Positions 40,386 through 51,394 of a DNA stretch of 64,000 nt are shown in pieces. Below the pieces are notes generated by a model that saw only the letters and a list, made by a program, of their open reading frames with translations, was not told the origin of the DNA and searched no databases. The stretch's first letter is position 1. Each line of letters starts with the position of its first letter. The stretch comes from Paracerasibacillus soli (GTDB taxonomy: Bacteria; Bacillota; Bacilli; Bacillales; Amphibacillaceae). The stretch lies in NCBI RefSeq assembly GCF_034006335.1, contig NZ_JAWDIQ010000003.1, one strand, 5' to 3'. The translations under genes and the position numbers were made by a program.

Positions 40386-41091
40386 CTACTCCTGCTTCTG
40401 GATTTCGTAAATAATAACCTACACCACGGCGGGTTACTATCCACACCGGGTTACTTGGATTCTCCTCAATTTTTTCCCTCAATCTTCTCACCGTTACATC
40501 AACTGTACGGACATCACCAAAGTAATCATATCCCCATACTGTCTCTAATAAATGTTCCCGTGTCATCACTTGACCAATATGACGTGCCAAGTAATGAAGT
40601 AATTCAAACTCACGGTGAGTAAGCTCAATTTCCTCTCCATCTCTCGTAGCCGTATAAGCATTTGGATGTATTGTTAAATTGGCGATTTCTATATCTTTAT
40701 TTTCTACATCTGTTTCTTCAGGTGCATGTTGTTGGCGACGTAAATTTGCCTTTACACGTGCAATTAATTCACGATTACTAAAAGGCTTTGTCACATAATC
40801 ATCGGCACCTAGTTCTAAACCTAATACTTTGTCTATTTCCGAATCCTTTGCAGTCAACATAATAATAGGCATGATTTGTGTTTTACGAATTTCACGACAC
40901 ACTTCATTTCCATCTTTATTAGGTAACATAATATCTAGTAAAATAAGATCCGGTTTCTCTTTTTCGGCTAATGCAATTGCTTCATCGCCATCATATGCAC
41001 AAACTACTTCATAACCCTCTTTTTCTAAGTTGAAACGTAAGATATCTGCAATTGGTTGTTCATCATCGACGACTAATATTTTTTGCGCCAT
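40386..41091 (-). CDS. walR: Essential response regulator WalR
   Basis: OmpR/PhoB-type regulator of cell-wall hydrolase genes. Receiver: KILVVDDEQPIADILRFNLE, acceptor Asp in LILLDIMLP and switch Lys in DYVTKPF. The winged helix ends VTRRGVGYYLRNPE. In the raw sequence an extra G after NPE lets the frame read through into walK. Removing it gives NPEQE-stop at 40388-40386, the conserved WalR end, and exposes AGGAG as the walK ribosome-binding site. The apparent WalR-WalK fusion is therefore an artefact. Restored length about 234 residues; first gene of the operon. Confidence 0.95.
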
Positions 41092-41427
41092 GTCAACTCA
41101 CCCTTTTTATTCTTTATATTTTAACGTTTAATTCAATCCTTTTCTCATTTGCATTAAAAATGAGTCTAATAAAATCCCAATTTTGACTAATCTCTTATTG
41201 ATTATTGATTAACCTTTTGTCTATTTTACCCTACTTTACTATAAATGTCTTGGTATACAGGCTGTATTTTTTAGTACCATGCCTGATAGGATAAATGGAT
41301 GCTTTCCCGCAAAATTAGTGGCTTTGCAACAATAATGATTGAAATCTCCGAATAGATGAGGTACGTGTTTTTCATAGGAATATTTCCCTTTATTTGGGTT
41401 ATGCGGAAGGTATTATCTCTCTCCATA
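41092..41427. other. Intergenic region upstream of walR
   Basis: No gene. It must hold the wal operon promoter (minus strand). TTGAAT followed by an AT-rich ATAAAG stretch lies near 41115-41140 but is not convincing. Confidence 0.4.
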
Positions 41428-41466
41428 AAGAAAAGAGTAAATAGCACGAAGCTAAATTACTCTTTT
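41428..41466 (-). terminator. Terminator of purA
   Basis: Perfect 10-bp stem AAAAGAGTAA / TTACTCTTTT followed by CTTTAT on the minus strand, 9 bases after the restored purA stop. Confidence 0.8.
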
Positions 41467-41474
41467 GATCAGCT

Positions 41475-42763
41475 CTATTTACGATAGACATTTTTTACAA
41501 CAACCGTTGGGTACATCTTGGGCCTACTGAAAAGATAGATAATGGTACACCAGTAAGTTGTGAAATTCTTTCTACATAATGTCGGGCATTTTTCGGAAGT
41601 TCATGTAAACTCGTGACATTGGTGATGTCTTCTGTCCATCCCGGCATTTCCTCAAAAATAGGTTCACATTGTGCTAAAACAGATAAATTTGCTGGGAACT
41701 CCTCCAACACTTCATCTCGATAGCGATATGCGACACATATTTTCAATGTATCAATTCCTGTTAATACATCGAGTAAAGTTACGGCAAGGTCTGTCAAACC
41801 ACTTACTCTGCGGGCGTGGCGGACTACAACACTATCAAACCAACCTACACGGCGTGGTCGTCCAGTTGTCGTACCATATTCGCGGCCGACTTCACGGATT
41901 TGATCACCAATTTCATCTTGCAACTCCGTTATAAACGGCCCATCTCCTACTCTAGTTGTATATGCTTTTGTCACTCCGACAACATGATTAATTTTAGTTG
42001 GACCAACGCCAGACCCAATCGTGACACCACCCGCAATTGGATTAGACGATGTAACAAAGGGATATGTTCCTTGGTCAATATCAAGCATAACACCTTGCGC
42101 CCCTTCAAATAAGACGCGCCTTCCTTCATCAAGTGCATCATTTAGCACAACAGATGTATCACATACATACTTTTTCATTTCTTGCCCATGGCGATAATAC
42201 TCGGTAAATATTTCATCGACTTCTAATGGTTCTGCATCATACAATTTTGTAAATAACCGGTTTTTTTCCTCTATGTTCTGCGCTAGTTTCTCCCGGAATA
42301 TATTTGCATCTAGGAGGTCTGCAACACGAATACCAACACGCGCCGCTTTATCCATATAGGCAGGTCCAATCCCTTTTTTCGTAGTACCAATTTTATTTAC
42401 ACCTTTTTCTTCTTCTTGCAATTTATCAAGTTTAATATGGTATGGCAAAATAACATGTGCCCGATTACTTACACGTAAGTTTTCTGTTGAGACACCATGT
42501 TCGTGCAAATATTTTATCTCAGCAACAAACGCCTTGGGATCTATTACCATTCCATTTCCTAATACACTCGTTTTTTCTGAATAAAATATACCCGAAGGAA
42601 TTAAATGTAATTTATATGTCGTGCCATCGAATTTTATCGTATGACCTGCATTGTTACCACCTTGATAACGTGCAACAACTTCTGCATGGTGAGAAAGAAA
42701 GTCCGTTATTTTCCCCTTTCCTTCATCTCCCCACTGTGTACCAACAACTACTACTGAGGACAT
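41475..42763 (-). CDS. purA: Adenylosuccinate synthetase, frameshift at the C-terminus
   Basis: Converts IMP, aspartate and GTP to adenylosuccinate, the first committed AMP step. P-loop GTQWGDEGKGKITDFL, IMP loop RYQGGNNAGHTI and GTTKKGIGPAYMDKA are present. The raw frame ends VGPRCTQRLL at 41495. The next frame gives MYPTVVVKNVYRK-stop at 41475, which matches the conserved family C-terminus, so one base is missing or extra near 41515. About 430 residues. Preceded by an inverted PurBox pair, indicating PurR repression. Monocistronic. Confidence 0.95.
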
Positions 42764-42817
42764 GACGCACCTCCACTATTATTCGTGTTTTTTCGTACAT
42801 TTCGATTTACATACACA

Positions 42818-42895
42818 AGTTTATCAATAGAATTTGACAAAGTCAACGTAAAATACGTACATTATAGGTGTATGTAGTTTTAATGTTCGTGTTTT
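42818..42895 (-). promoter_or_regulatory. purA promoter with inverted PurR boxes
   Basis: Minus strand. PurBox 1 AAAACACGAACATTA (42895-42881) and a near-perfect inverted copy TAATGTACGTATTTT (42864-42850) are separated by 16 bases, the spacing expected for PurR. Next come -35 TTGACT (42846-42841), a 17-base spacer and -10 TAAACT (42823-42818). Confidence 0.75.
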
Positions 42896-42934
42896 ACATG
42901 TACATTTTAAGTAGTTGTTTAAAATATCCTTCAA

Positions 42935-42963
42935 TAAAAAAACAGCCCATGATGGACTGTTTC
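42935..42963 (-). terminator. Terminator of dnaB
   Basis: Stem AACAGTCCATCATGGGCTGTT followed by TTTTTT, 12 bases after the dnaB stop. Confidence 0.85.
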
Positions 42964-42974
42964 TTATCATCTTA

Positions 42975-44346
42975 TTATGCGTGGGCTGGTTCTGGTGGAA
43001 CATCACTATTTGAATAGCGATGGTCTAAGTCAACGAACTTATTATATTCTTTCACAAACGCTAATTCAACCGTACCAACTGGACCATTACGTTGTTTTGC
43101 AATAATAATTTCAATAATATTTTGTTGTTCGGATTCCTTATCATAGTAGTCATCACGGTATAAAAAGCCAACAATATCCGCATCTTGCTCAATACTTCCA
43201 GATTCACGTAAATCTGACATCATAGGTCGTTTATCTTGTCGTTGTTCAACGCCACGTGATAACTGTGATAATGCAATAACGGGAATATTTAACTCACGTG
43301 CTAAAGCCTTTAATGAACGAGAAATTTCCGATACTTCTTGTTGACGGTTATCTTTCGAATTAGCACTTCCTTGGATTAGTTGCAAATAATCAATAAGAAT
43401 CATTCCAAGCCCGTGTTCTTGTTTTAATCGTCGGCATTTTGAGCGAATCTCACTTACGCGGATACCGGCAGAGTCATCGATAAAAATACCTGCGTTAGAA
43501 AGGGATCCCATCGCCATCGTGAGTCGTCCCCAGTCTTCCGATTCAAGCTGACCGCTACGCATTCTTTGTGCATCAATATTTCCCTCTGCACATAGCATAC
43601 GTTGTACAAGCTGTTCCGCACCCATCTCCAGACTAAAAATAGCAACATTTTCATCTGTGTGAACCGCAACATTTTGGGCAATATTTAATGCAAATGCTGT
43701 TTTACCGACAGAAGGACGTGCGGCGACAATAATTAAGTCATTTCGCTGAAAACCAGATGTAATTCTATCTAGGTCACGATAGCCAGTTGGGATACCCGTT
43801 ATATCTGACTTTTGATTATGCAGCGTCTCGATATTATCATATACTTCAATTAATACATCTTTAATTGCTTTAAATGCACCAGCGTTTTGTCTATTCGAGA
43901 CTTCTAATATATTTTTTTCCGCTTCATTTAAAACATCGTCTACTTCATCTTCACGATCATACGTCACGGTTACTATATCTGTAGCTGTTCGAATCAAACG
44001 ACGTAGCAAGGCCTTTTCTTCAACAATTTTACAGTAGTATTCGATATTAGCCGCTGTCGGAACACTTTGGGCTATTTCTGTTAAATAAGATACGCCGCCC
44101 GCTTCATCCAAGCTTTTTGTATCTTTTAATGCAGAAGTAACTGTTAATATATCAATCGGTTCTCCGCGGTCTGACAGTTTTAACATGATTTCAAAAATTC
44201 TGGTGTCCAGCGCGATAAAAATCCTCTGGCATAAGAAATTGGGATGCAGTCGAAAATGCCTCAGGCTCAAGAAAAATTGCACCAATGACAGACTGCTCCG
44301 CTTCTATATTATGCGGTGGTATACGATCATTTATCATAGTACTCAA
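42975..44346 (-). CDS. dnaB: Replicative DNA helicase DnaB (DnaC of B. subtilis), one frameshift
   Basis: Hexameric replication-fork helicase. The likely start is TTG at 44346 (LSTMINDRIPPHNIEAEQSV), 6-8 bases after AGGGG; the longer ORF start covers that site. The N-terminal domain includes IGAIFLEPEAFS. The RecA-like motor has Walker A AARPSVGKTAFALNI and LIDYLQLIQG, and the tail reads RNGPVGTVELAFVKEYNKF. The frame breaks near 44200: FYRAGHQNF-stop in one frame, IFEIMLKLSDRGEPIDI in the next, in a stretch of five T's. Restored length about 456 residues. Being essential, the gene must be intact in the cell. Confidence 0.94.
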
Positions 44347-44404
44347 TGCTAATTCCCCTTCTTTCATGACAATACGAGACATTTTTCCTACTTGATAGGT
44401 TTTT

Positions 44405-44451
44405 CAAAAACTCCCTAACCTTACGTTGTCAGTAAAGACGTGAGGGAGTTA
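44405..44451 (-). terminator. Terminator downstream of rplI
   Basis: Stem AACTCCCT / AGGGAGTT followed by TTTTGAAA on the minus strand. A second hairpin, GATGACGAAT / ATTCGTCATC, lies at 44478-44508. Confidence 0.7.
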
Positions 44452-44577
44452 AACAAGCACTTTACAAGCAAAATAGAGATGACGAATCGTTCACCCCAAT
44501 TCGTCATCTTTTCCACTTCTATAAATTACATCATATTTCATTTTACATCATTCTTCTTTTCTATTTTACAGTAGAAA

Positions 44578-45021
44578 TTACTTTTCAACAACATGAACTT
44601 TTATTGTACCTGTTACATGAGGATGTAATTTGACTGGTACATTTGTGTATCCTAAAGCTTTAATTGGTTGCTCTAATTCAAGTTTGCGACGATCTACCTT
44701 AATACCGTGTTCTTTTTGAAGAGCCTCTGCAATTTGTTTACTCGTAATCGACCCAAACAAACGACCTTCACCAGCTTTTGCTTTAATCTCGACGGTTATC
44801 TTGTCCAGTTTTTCTTTTAGCATTTCAGCTTGTTGTTGTTCTTCCTTTGCTTGTTCCTTTTGCTGTCTCTTTTGTGCATCAAGCTGTTTTAAATTGCCTG
44901 GAGTTGCTTCAACAGCTAAATTATTTTTTAATAAATAGTTTCTTGCATATCCCAATGAGACATTTTTTACCTCACCTTTTTTACCTTGGCCTTTTACATC
45001 TTTAAGTAAAATTACTTTCAT
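44578..45021 (-). CDS. rplI: 50S ribosomal protein L9
   Basis: 147 residues. The N-terminal RNA-binding domain (MKVILLKDVKGQGKKGEVKN, YARNYLL) is joined by the long central helix to a C-terminal domain (LFGSITSKQIAEAL). Start overlaps the gdpP stop (ATGA), so translation is coupled. Intact. Confidence 0.97.
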   Translation of the reverse strand: MKVILLKDVKGQGKKGEVKNVSLGYARNYLLKNNLAVEATPGNLKQLDAQKRQQKEQAKEEQQQAEMLKEKLDKITVEIKAKAGEGRLFGSITSKQIAEALQKEHGIKVDRRKLELEQPIKALGYTNVPVKLHPHVTGTIKVHVVEK

Positions 45022-46996
45022 TTTTGCTCTCTCCCTTCATACATTTCAGAAAGTATATCTTTTAACCACTTTTCCGCTGCATCAACTGTTGTCTTTTCTA
45101 TTTGTGTTGCAGCATTTGTCAGATGACCGCCACCTTGCATTTTTTCCATTACTAACTGCACATTAATGTCACCTAACGAGCGGGCACTAATGCCTACTTT
45201 GCCATCAGCTCGTTCCGAAATAACAAAAGAGGCTTCAATTCCTGTTAATGTTAATAACGTATCAGCGGTTTGTGCAATTAAAACTGAATCATAAGTTTCC
45301 CCAGCCTGTGCTTTAGCAATTGCAACATTGTTGAGATAGATTTTCGCCTGTTCAATAAGTTTACTACGTTTTATATATAAATGAAGGTCTTCCTTTAGGA
45401 ACTGCTGCACAAGCACCGTATCAGCTCCTTTTGCACGTAAATAAGATGCCGCATCAAATGTACGTGAACCAGTACGAAGTGTAAAACTTTTTGTATCTAC
45501 TGTAATTCCTGCCAATAAGGCAGAGGCTTCTAACATCGATAATTTTTTGTTCTTCGGTTGGTATTCTATTAATTCTGTTACGAGTTCGGCAGTCGATGAA
45601 GCGTATGGCTCCATATAAACAAGTGTTGGGTTTTTTATGAAGTCTTCCCGCGACGGTGATGGTCTATGACTACTTTATTATCTGTTTGTTTCAATATACG
45701 TCCATCCACAACCATTGAAGGCTTATGTGTATCGACAACTACGACTAAACTTTTCTCTGTCATTATTTCTAGTGCATCATCTGGTGATATAAAATGTTTC
45801 CATAAATCAGGACTTTTCTTAAGTGCCTGCATTAATCGGTAAACACCCATTAGATTATCTTCTTTATCAAAAACAATGTATCCATTCACACCATTCGTCT
45901 CTGCAATATTTAATATACCAATTGCAGATCCGATTGCATCCATATCTGGTGCACGATGCCCCATAATAATGACATTATCACTAGCTACAACTAAGCCTTT
46001 TAGTGCATGGGAGATTACACGTGCTCTTACTCGCGTTCGCTTTTCCATTGGATTCGTTTTTCCACCATAGAAACGGGCTTTTCCACTATCGTCTTTAATG
46101 GCAACTTGATCACCGCCACGTCCTAAAGCTAGGTCAAGACTAGATTGTGCTAATTCTCCTAGAACAGGCAATGATGTATCACCTAGTCCAATCCCAATAC
46201 TAATTGTGACTGGAATGTTTTGATCCGCATTAATTCCACGAATTGTATCCAATATATTAAATTTACTTTTTTCTAATTCATTTAGAATTTCGAACGTACC
46301 TACTGCCAAGAAACGATCAGAGGACATACGTTTTAAATAGAGCCCGTACTCTTGTGACCAACTATTTAAAACTGATGTTATTTCTGTGTTCAATTGGCTT
46401 TTTGATGTGTCATCCATGTTTTGCGTTACTTCATCATAATTATCTAGGTAAATAATTGCTAAAACAGGCTGTTCATTTTCATAAAGCGTTTGGATTCTAT
46501 GTTGTTCTGTTCGATCAAATAAGTACAAAAGCCGTTCTTCCTTATGAACTAACACTTCAAATCTTTCGCCATCGAGTGTAATCCATACATCATCCTTATT
46601 TTCATTAATCGCTGGAATTAATGCCTCAGATAACTCATTCAATGATTTACCCGCTAATGTTGCACCTTCTTCTTCGATAAACTGGTTCATGAATGAATTC
46701 GTCCAATCAATTCGGTACTCTTCATTAAACAAAATGATTCCAATCGGCATTTCTAATAAAGCCTCTTCACCGACTCTACGAATACGATAAGACAAAGTTG
46801 TAATGTACTTTTCTGTTTCATCAAAAATGGCCCGTTCACTGATGACTGTATATGCAAGGGACACACCTAAAAGTAAAAGTAAAATAAGTCCTATTATCCA
46901 ATGGTAGTAAACAATAATTCCAATGGATATTAGTGCAAATATATAAATAAACCATATATGTTTGCTTAATAATGGCTTTTTCTCCAAATCAGACAT
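45018..46996 (-). CDS. gdpP: Cyclic-di-AMP phosphodiesterase GdpP, one frameshift
   Basis: Membrane phosphodiesterase that lowers c-di-AMP. Two N-terminal helices (IWFIYIFALISIGIIVYYHW, IGLILLLLLGVSLAYTV) are followed by a PAS-like domain, a degenerate GGDEF domain and DHH/DHHA1 catalytic domains. Metal motifs are IIMGHRAPDMDAIGSA, VVVDTHKP and VIDHHRRG. The frame breaks near 45648 just after DHHRRG: KTS-stop versus EDFIKNPTLVYMEPYASS, explained by a G-run one base short. The DHHA1 half ends MQGGGHLTNAATQ and beyond. Restored length about 659 residues. Confidence 0.93.
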
Positions 46997-47081
46997 CCTG
47001 CTCAGCTCCTATTCAAAGGTGCATACATTCCATTGCCATTCCTTTATATTAAAAGTCTTTCTCCATTTAAGAACGAATCTG

Positions 47082-48019
47082 TCATTTTTTTGTGATACGA
47101 TTTCTTAAGCCAAAACCTATATCAATTATACCTAAGATTCTTATGAAAGGAAGTAGTAATGGCGAGAAGATCAATGTCAAAATGACCACTACAATTGGAA
47201 TTGCCTTTGATACCTTTTTTTCATAACAATAAAAGAACACAAATGATAAACCTTGTATGGCCATGAGTAATCCAGCCAATATCATGATGTTTTGCGCTCC
47301 TAAAAATAGTACTCCCTCTTTATCTGTCTGGAAAAAGCTCACAAGTAATGCAACAAAATATACCCAAACGATAGCCGTTGGAAAACTTAGTGTTCGAAAA
47401 GGTGGAAAGTGATAATTTGCCTTTTCAATTCTATTTAATAATTTGTAACTGATCCACTGTACGATAAATGCAAAGAAAATAGAAATTGCAACTAGCATCA
47501 TTGGAATCAGGTGTTTCATAATCATCATTTGCTCTTCAATTATTTCTATTTGTTGGTCAATATTACTTACACCAAATTGATGTAAGAGCGCTTTACTCTG
47601 TTCATTTGCAGTATTTACAAATTGATCCACTTGATTCATAATATTGACATCAAATACTAATACAGCAAATAAATAAGCAAATAAGAAACCTACAACAAAA
47701 CCAGCTGTTCCCGTGCCCATGTTTCATATGCTGACACCTTTTGATGTATCGCTGCTCCAATCATTATTCCACCTAAAGCAGTAACTACAACTAACGGTAT
47801 CATAATAAAATGCGTTATCAAAATAGTGATAAGAAGAACAACCGCAAACATTAAAAGTGCGGGTTTCCAATTATATCGCGAAGCATATAGGACAAATGGA
47901 AATGGTAATAATATTAACGCAATCGTTGATAAAAACGGGACAAACATAAAAAATACAAATAAAGCTATATACAGTGCTGCAAATAATGCACCTTCTGTTA
48001 TTTGCCTAGATTGATTCAT
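47082..48019 (-). CDS. yybS: YybS (DUF2232) membrane protein, one frameshift
   Basis: Polytopic membrane protein encoded before gdpP in Bacillus. The N-terminal half starts MNQSRQITEGALFAALYIAL. The frame breaks near 47715: YETWAREQLVLL-stop in one frame, GTAGFVVGFLFAYLFAVLVF in the other. About 310 residues with around eight hydrophobic helices. No enzymatic motif. Function unknown; position in the rpsR-yybS-gdpP-rplI cluster is conserved. Confidence 0.82.
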
Positions 48020-48248
48020 TCCCTGGCACCTCTTTATTATTTCTTGTCATTATTATATGATACCATGTTTCAATTAGATATTAAAAGAAGTTACCATACA
48101 CTGATATTTCCATCATATCCTAGGAATGCGGAATTACCCTGTTACGAATGTGGGTATTCACGTCATTGTACTCCATCTTTATGAACGTATCATATATAAT
48201 AGTATTAAGTTTACATGACATGATTATCTCAACAAAGGAATGGAGTAT

Positions 48249-48733
48249 ATGCAACTTTGGCACACATTTAAACTCAGTTTAAAAATCCCTTCAAAACGTG
48301 CAGTCTTTCAGTTAAATCGAATTGGAATGGATATTGTCGTCTTCTATTTATTTGTTTTACTCGCTATCGTATCCATACCACCTCTCATTGATTTACTTAC
48401 AACGACGTGGGTTTTGAGGGAAAGCTAAATATTGTTTTTAAGTTTATTTACTTTTTCATATTCTCTTACTTACCACTTACCATCATTATCTTTTTACTAT
48501 TATCGCTCATTGCTTATGTCGGGAAAGGAATAGCCCACTTACTAAAAAGGAAGTTAATCTTCTCTTTATTATGGAAGATGGTAGCATTCACAACAACAAT
48601 TCCGTTTTTACTTTATGCTATTTTCAGCTCCTTCTATCGAACGGATACCCAATGGCTCATGCTATTTATTCCTTATTCCCTTTTCCTATTAGTAAAAATT
48701 ATCTTAATCTATCCTAAGCGAAAGAGGGGATAA
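48249..48733 (+). CDS. Unrecognised small membrane protein, one frameshift
   Basis: Two overlapping frames joined near 48407: VSIPPLIDLLTTT, then GFEGKLNIVFKFIYFFIFSY. Restored length about 160 residues with four hydrophobic segments and a basic C-terminus (IYPKRKRG). I do not recognise the family; a DUF1189-like protein is possible. Lone plus-strand gene between rpsR and yybS, sharing a bidirectional terminator with rpsR. Confidence 0.5.
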
Positions 48734-48786
48734 AGCGAAACTTCAACTAGCAGCGTGTTATAAGGTAGCGATAAGTATTGATAATT

Positions 48787-48834
48787 AAAAAGCCCATCAA
48801 ATACAGTTAAGAACTGAATCTGATGGGCTTTTTA
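48787..48834. terminator. Bidirectional terminator between the membrane protein gene and rpsR
   Basis: Perfect 13-bp stem AAAAAGCCCATCA / TGATGGGCTTTTT, usable from both strands. Confidence 0.9.
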
Positions 48835-48836
48835 TA

Positions 48837-49070
48837 TTATTCTTGTACAAATGGTAATAATGCCATTTGACGAGCACGTTTAATTGCAATTGTTAATTTA
48901 CGTTGGTATTTAGCTGATGTTCCAGTTACACGACGAGGAAGAATTTTTCCACGGTCTGAAATGAAACGTTTTAGCAAATCAACATCTTTATAATCAATGT
49001 GTGTTATACCGTTCGCTGTAAAGAAACACACTTTACGACGTCTTCCACGTCCACCACGACGAGCTGCCAT
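48837..49070 (-). CDS. rpsR: 30S ribosomal protein S18
   Basis: 77 residues. Basic N-terminus (MAARRGGRGRRRK) followed by the S18 core DYKDVDLLKRFISDRGKILP and GTSAKYQRKLTIAIKRAR. Last gene of rpsF-ssb-rpsR, where S18 pairs with S6 in the small-subunit platform. Intact. Confidence 0.97.
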   Translation of the reverse strand: MAARRGGRGRRRKVCFFTANGITHIDYKDVDLLKRFISDRGKILPRRVTGTSAKYQRKLTIAIKRARQMALLPFVQE

Positions 49071-49101
49071 AATCTATTCACTCCTTACAAATTGTTTATT
49101 T

Positions 49102-49601
49102 TTAAAATGGTAAATCATCATCCGAAATATCAATTGGCTCACCATCATTTTTAAATGGATCATCTTCAAATTGATTTGGATTGTTTTGTTGTTGTTGTTG
49201 TTGTTGGTTGTTCTGATTTCTATTTTGTTGGAATCCTGATGCGAATTGGTCACCTCTTGGTTGTTGTTGCTGTTGTGAGGAACCTCTTGATTCTAGAAAT
49301 TGTACACTTTCTGCGACAACTTCCGTAACATATACCATTTTCCATCTTGTCCTTCAAAAGAACGTGTTTGGATCCGACCATCAACACCGATTAAACTACC
49401 CTTTTTCATATAATTCGCAAGGTTCTCCGCTGGTTTGCGCCAAATTACGCAGTTAATAAAGTCAGCTTCACGATTTCCTTGTTGATTTGTAAAAGGTCGA
49501 TTACAAGCGACAGTAAAATTGGCTACTGCAACGCCACTAGGTGTATAACGTAAATCAGGATCCCTCGTTAATCTGCCAACTAAAACGACACGATTTAACA
49601 T
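49102..49601 (-). CDS. ssb: Single-stranded DNA-binding protein, one frameshift
   Basis: Start at 49601 (MLNRVVLVGRLTRDPDLRYT) behind GGGGTGG. N-terminal OB fold, then a Gln/Asn-rich linker and the acidic tip DISDDDLPF that recruits partner proteins. The frame breaks near 49335: GQDGKWYMLRKL in one frame, MVYVTEVVAESVQFLESRG in the other. Restoring an A5 run gives DGKMVYVTEVV. About 167 residues. Essential gene, so the break is almost certainly an error. Confidence 0.95.
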
Positions 49602-49616
49602 CAGAACCACCCCTTT

Positions 49617-49907
49617 TTATTGTTCATCTTCACGAATTGCAATGTGACGAATAATGTCATTAGAGAATTTAGCTAGACGGTCGAATTCATTTACAGCTTC
49701 TACGTCTGCGCTAAAGTTAATTACAACATAATAACCATCACGGTAATTGTTAATTTCATATGCTAGGCGTTTTTTGCCCATTTCATTTACTTTTTCAATC
49801 TCCGCTCCATTATCAGTTAAAACGTTATTGAAACGCTCAATTAGGCTTGTCTGCGCTTCCTCTTCGATATCTGGGCGGATGATATACATGATTTCGTATT
49901 TTCTCAT
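49617..49907 (-). CDS. rpsF: 30S ribosomal protein S6
   Basis: 96 residues, MRKYEIMYIIRPDIEEEAQT through KRLAYEINNYRDGYYVVINF, the complete S6 alpha-beta fold. First gene of the rpsF-ssb-rpsR operon with AAAGGAGG upstream. Intact. Confidence 0.97.
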   Translation of the reverse strand: MRKYEIMYIIRPDIEEEAQTSLIERFNNVLTDNGAEIEKVNEMGKKRLAYEINNYRDGYYVVINFSADVEAVNEFDRLAKFSNDIIRHIAIREDEQ

Positions 49908-50065
49908 CCGTTACACCTCCTTTTGGTCTTAGCGGCTCTTATTTTTTATCCGGAATATGTTTAAAAAGGCTTGCTTTGAAAACATTTCCTTATAAGAGCA
50001 AGGAGTAATTTAAAGTTTAATTACTCACGATAGTTAATTATACCAAAATATTTTTTAGATAACAA
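49908..50065 (-). promoter_or_regulatory. rpsF operon promoter and leader
   Basis: Minus strand: -35 TTGTTA (50065-50060), 17-base spacer, -10 TATAAT (50042-50037). The transcribed leader of about 120 bases holds a helix AAGCAAG... and the sequence ATTCCGGAT. This could be the S6:S18-binding autoregulatory leader known from this operon, which has a conserved CCG. The promoter is firm; the leader structure is not proven. Confidence 0.6.
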
Positions 50066-50089
50066 GTGTTTTAAGGGACCTTCTTTTCG

Positions 50090-51190
50090 TTATACGTTAA
50101 AGCGAAAATGAATGACATCTCCATCTTGTACAATGTAATCTTTACCTTCTAGTCTCACTCTACCGTTATCTCGAGCCTGTGCCATAGAACCTGCTGTTAA
50201 TAAATCGTCATAAGATACGGTTTCGGCGCGAATAAAGCCACGTTCAAAGTCAGTATGGATAATTCCTGCTGCCTGTGGTGCCTTCATTCCTTTTTTAAAG
50301 GTCCAGGCACGAACTTCTTGTACCCCAGCAGTAAAATACGTTCCTAAACCTAGTAAGCTATAAGAAGCTTTAATTAATTGATCTAAACCCGACTCTGATA
50401 TTCCTAACTCTTCAAGGAACATTTCCTTTTCTTCTTGGTCTAACTCTGAAATTTCCTCTTCTATTTTTGCACTAATAACGATCACTTCGGAGCCTTCTTT
50501 TGAAGCGTACTCCTTTACGGTCTTCACATGTTGATTTGCATCAGAATCTACAAGTTCATCTTCTCCAACATTAGCAACATATAACATAGGCTTTGCAGTT
50601 AGTAAATGTAAGCCACGGACAATTTTCTGTTGTTCATCATGGAATGATAACGACCGGGCTGGTTTTTCTTCTTCTAATGCCTCTTTTATCATGACTAACA
50701 CTTGATGTTCTTGCACAGCATCTTTATCTTTTTGTCTTGCTAGCTTTTCAACGCGCTGTAGACGTTTGTTTACAGTTTCTAAGTCGGCTAAAATTAATTC
50801 TAAATTAATAATTTCAATGTCATCAACCGGGTCAATCTTTCCAGAAACATGTGTAATATTTTCATCGTCAAAACAACGAACAACTTGGCATATTGCATCA
50901 ACTTGACGAATATGAGATAAAAATTGGTTACCTAGACCTTCCCCTTTACTTGCACCTTTTACAATTCCTGCTATATCAGTAAATTCAAATGCAGTTGGGA
51001 CTGTTTTCTTTGGTTGCACTAATTCTGTTAATTTATTTAAGCGATCATCGGGAACTTCCACGATACCAACGTTGGGATCAATCGTACAAAACGGATAGTT
51101 TGCTGATTCTGCTCCTGCTTGTGTAATTGCGTTAAATAAAGTTGACTTACCTACATTCGGAAGCCCGACTATTCCTGCTGTCAAAGACAT
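50090..51190 (-). CDS. ychF: Redox-regulated ATPase YchF (Obg-like)
   Basis: P-loop NTPase that binds ribosomes and prefers ATP. Start at 51190 (MSLTAGIVGLPNVGKSTLFN) with AAGGAG 10 bases upstream, so the 27-residue longer ORF start is rejected. The G-domain shows FTDIAGIVKGASKGEGLGNQ and the C-terminal TGS domain ends GKDYIVQDGDVIHFRFNV. 366 residues, intact. Confidence 0.95.
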   Translation of the reverse strand: MSLTAGIVGLPNVGKSTLFNAITQAGAESANYPFCTIDPNVGIVEVPDDRLNKLTELVQPKKTVPTAFEFTDIAGIVKGASKGEGLGNQFLSHIRQVDAICQVVRCFDDENITHVSGKIDPVDDIEIINLELILADLETVNKRLQRVEKLARQKDKDAVQEHQVLVMIKEALEEEKPARSLSFHDEQQKIVRGLHLLTAKPMLYVANVGEDELVDSDANQHVKTVKEYASKEGSEVIVISAKIEEEISELDQEEKEMFLEELGISESGLDQLIKASYSLLGLGTYFTAGVQEVRAWTFKKGMKAPQAAGIIHTDFERGFIRAETVSYDDLLTAGSMAQARDNGRVRLEGKDYIVQDGDVIHFRFNV

Positions 51191-51394
51191 GTATATTCCA
51201 CTCCTTAAGGATTTCCATTCATATGAATGCATCGATAGCTTTATTATAGAGATTACACGAAAATAAGACAAGCAAGTAAAAGTGAAAAATAGCCATCATC
51301 ACGATGCCTATTTTTATAAATTTGTATGTTGTTTTGCATTTATCCGCTAACTTTCTATCCTAAATCGCTAATTTGCTAGAACTGCTTTGCATGA

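Noticed and set aside
40386..41091. Genuine WalR-WalK hybrid two-component protein
   Set aside because: One extra G explains it; the conserved WalR stop and the walK ribosome-binding site are present in the next frame.
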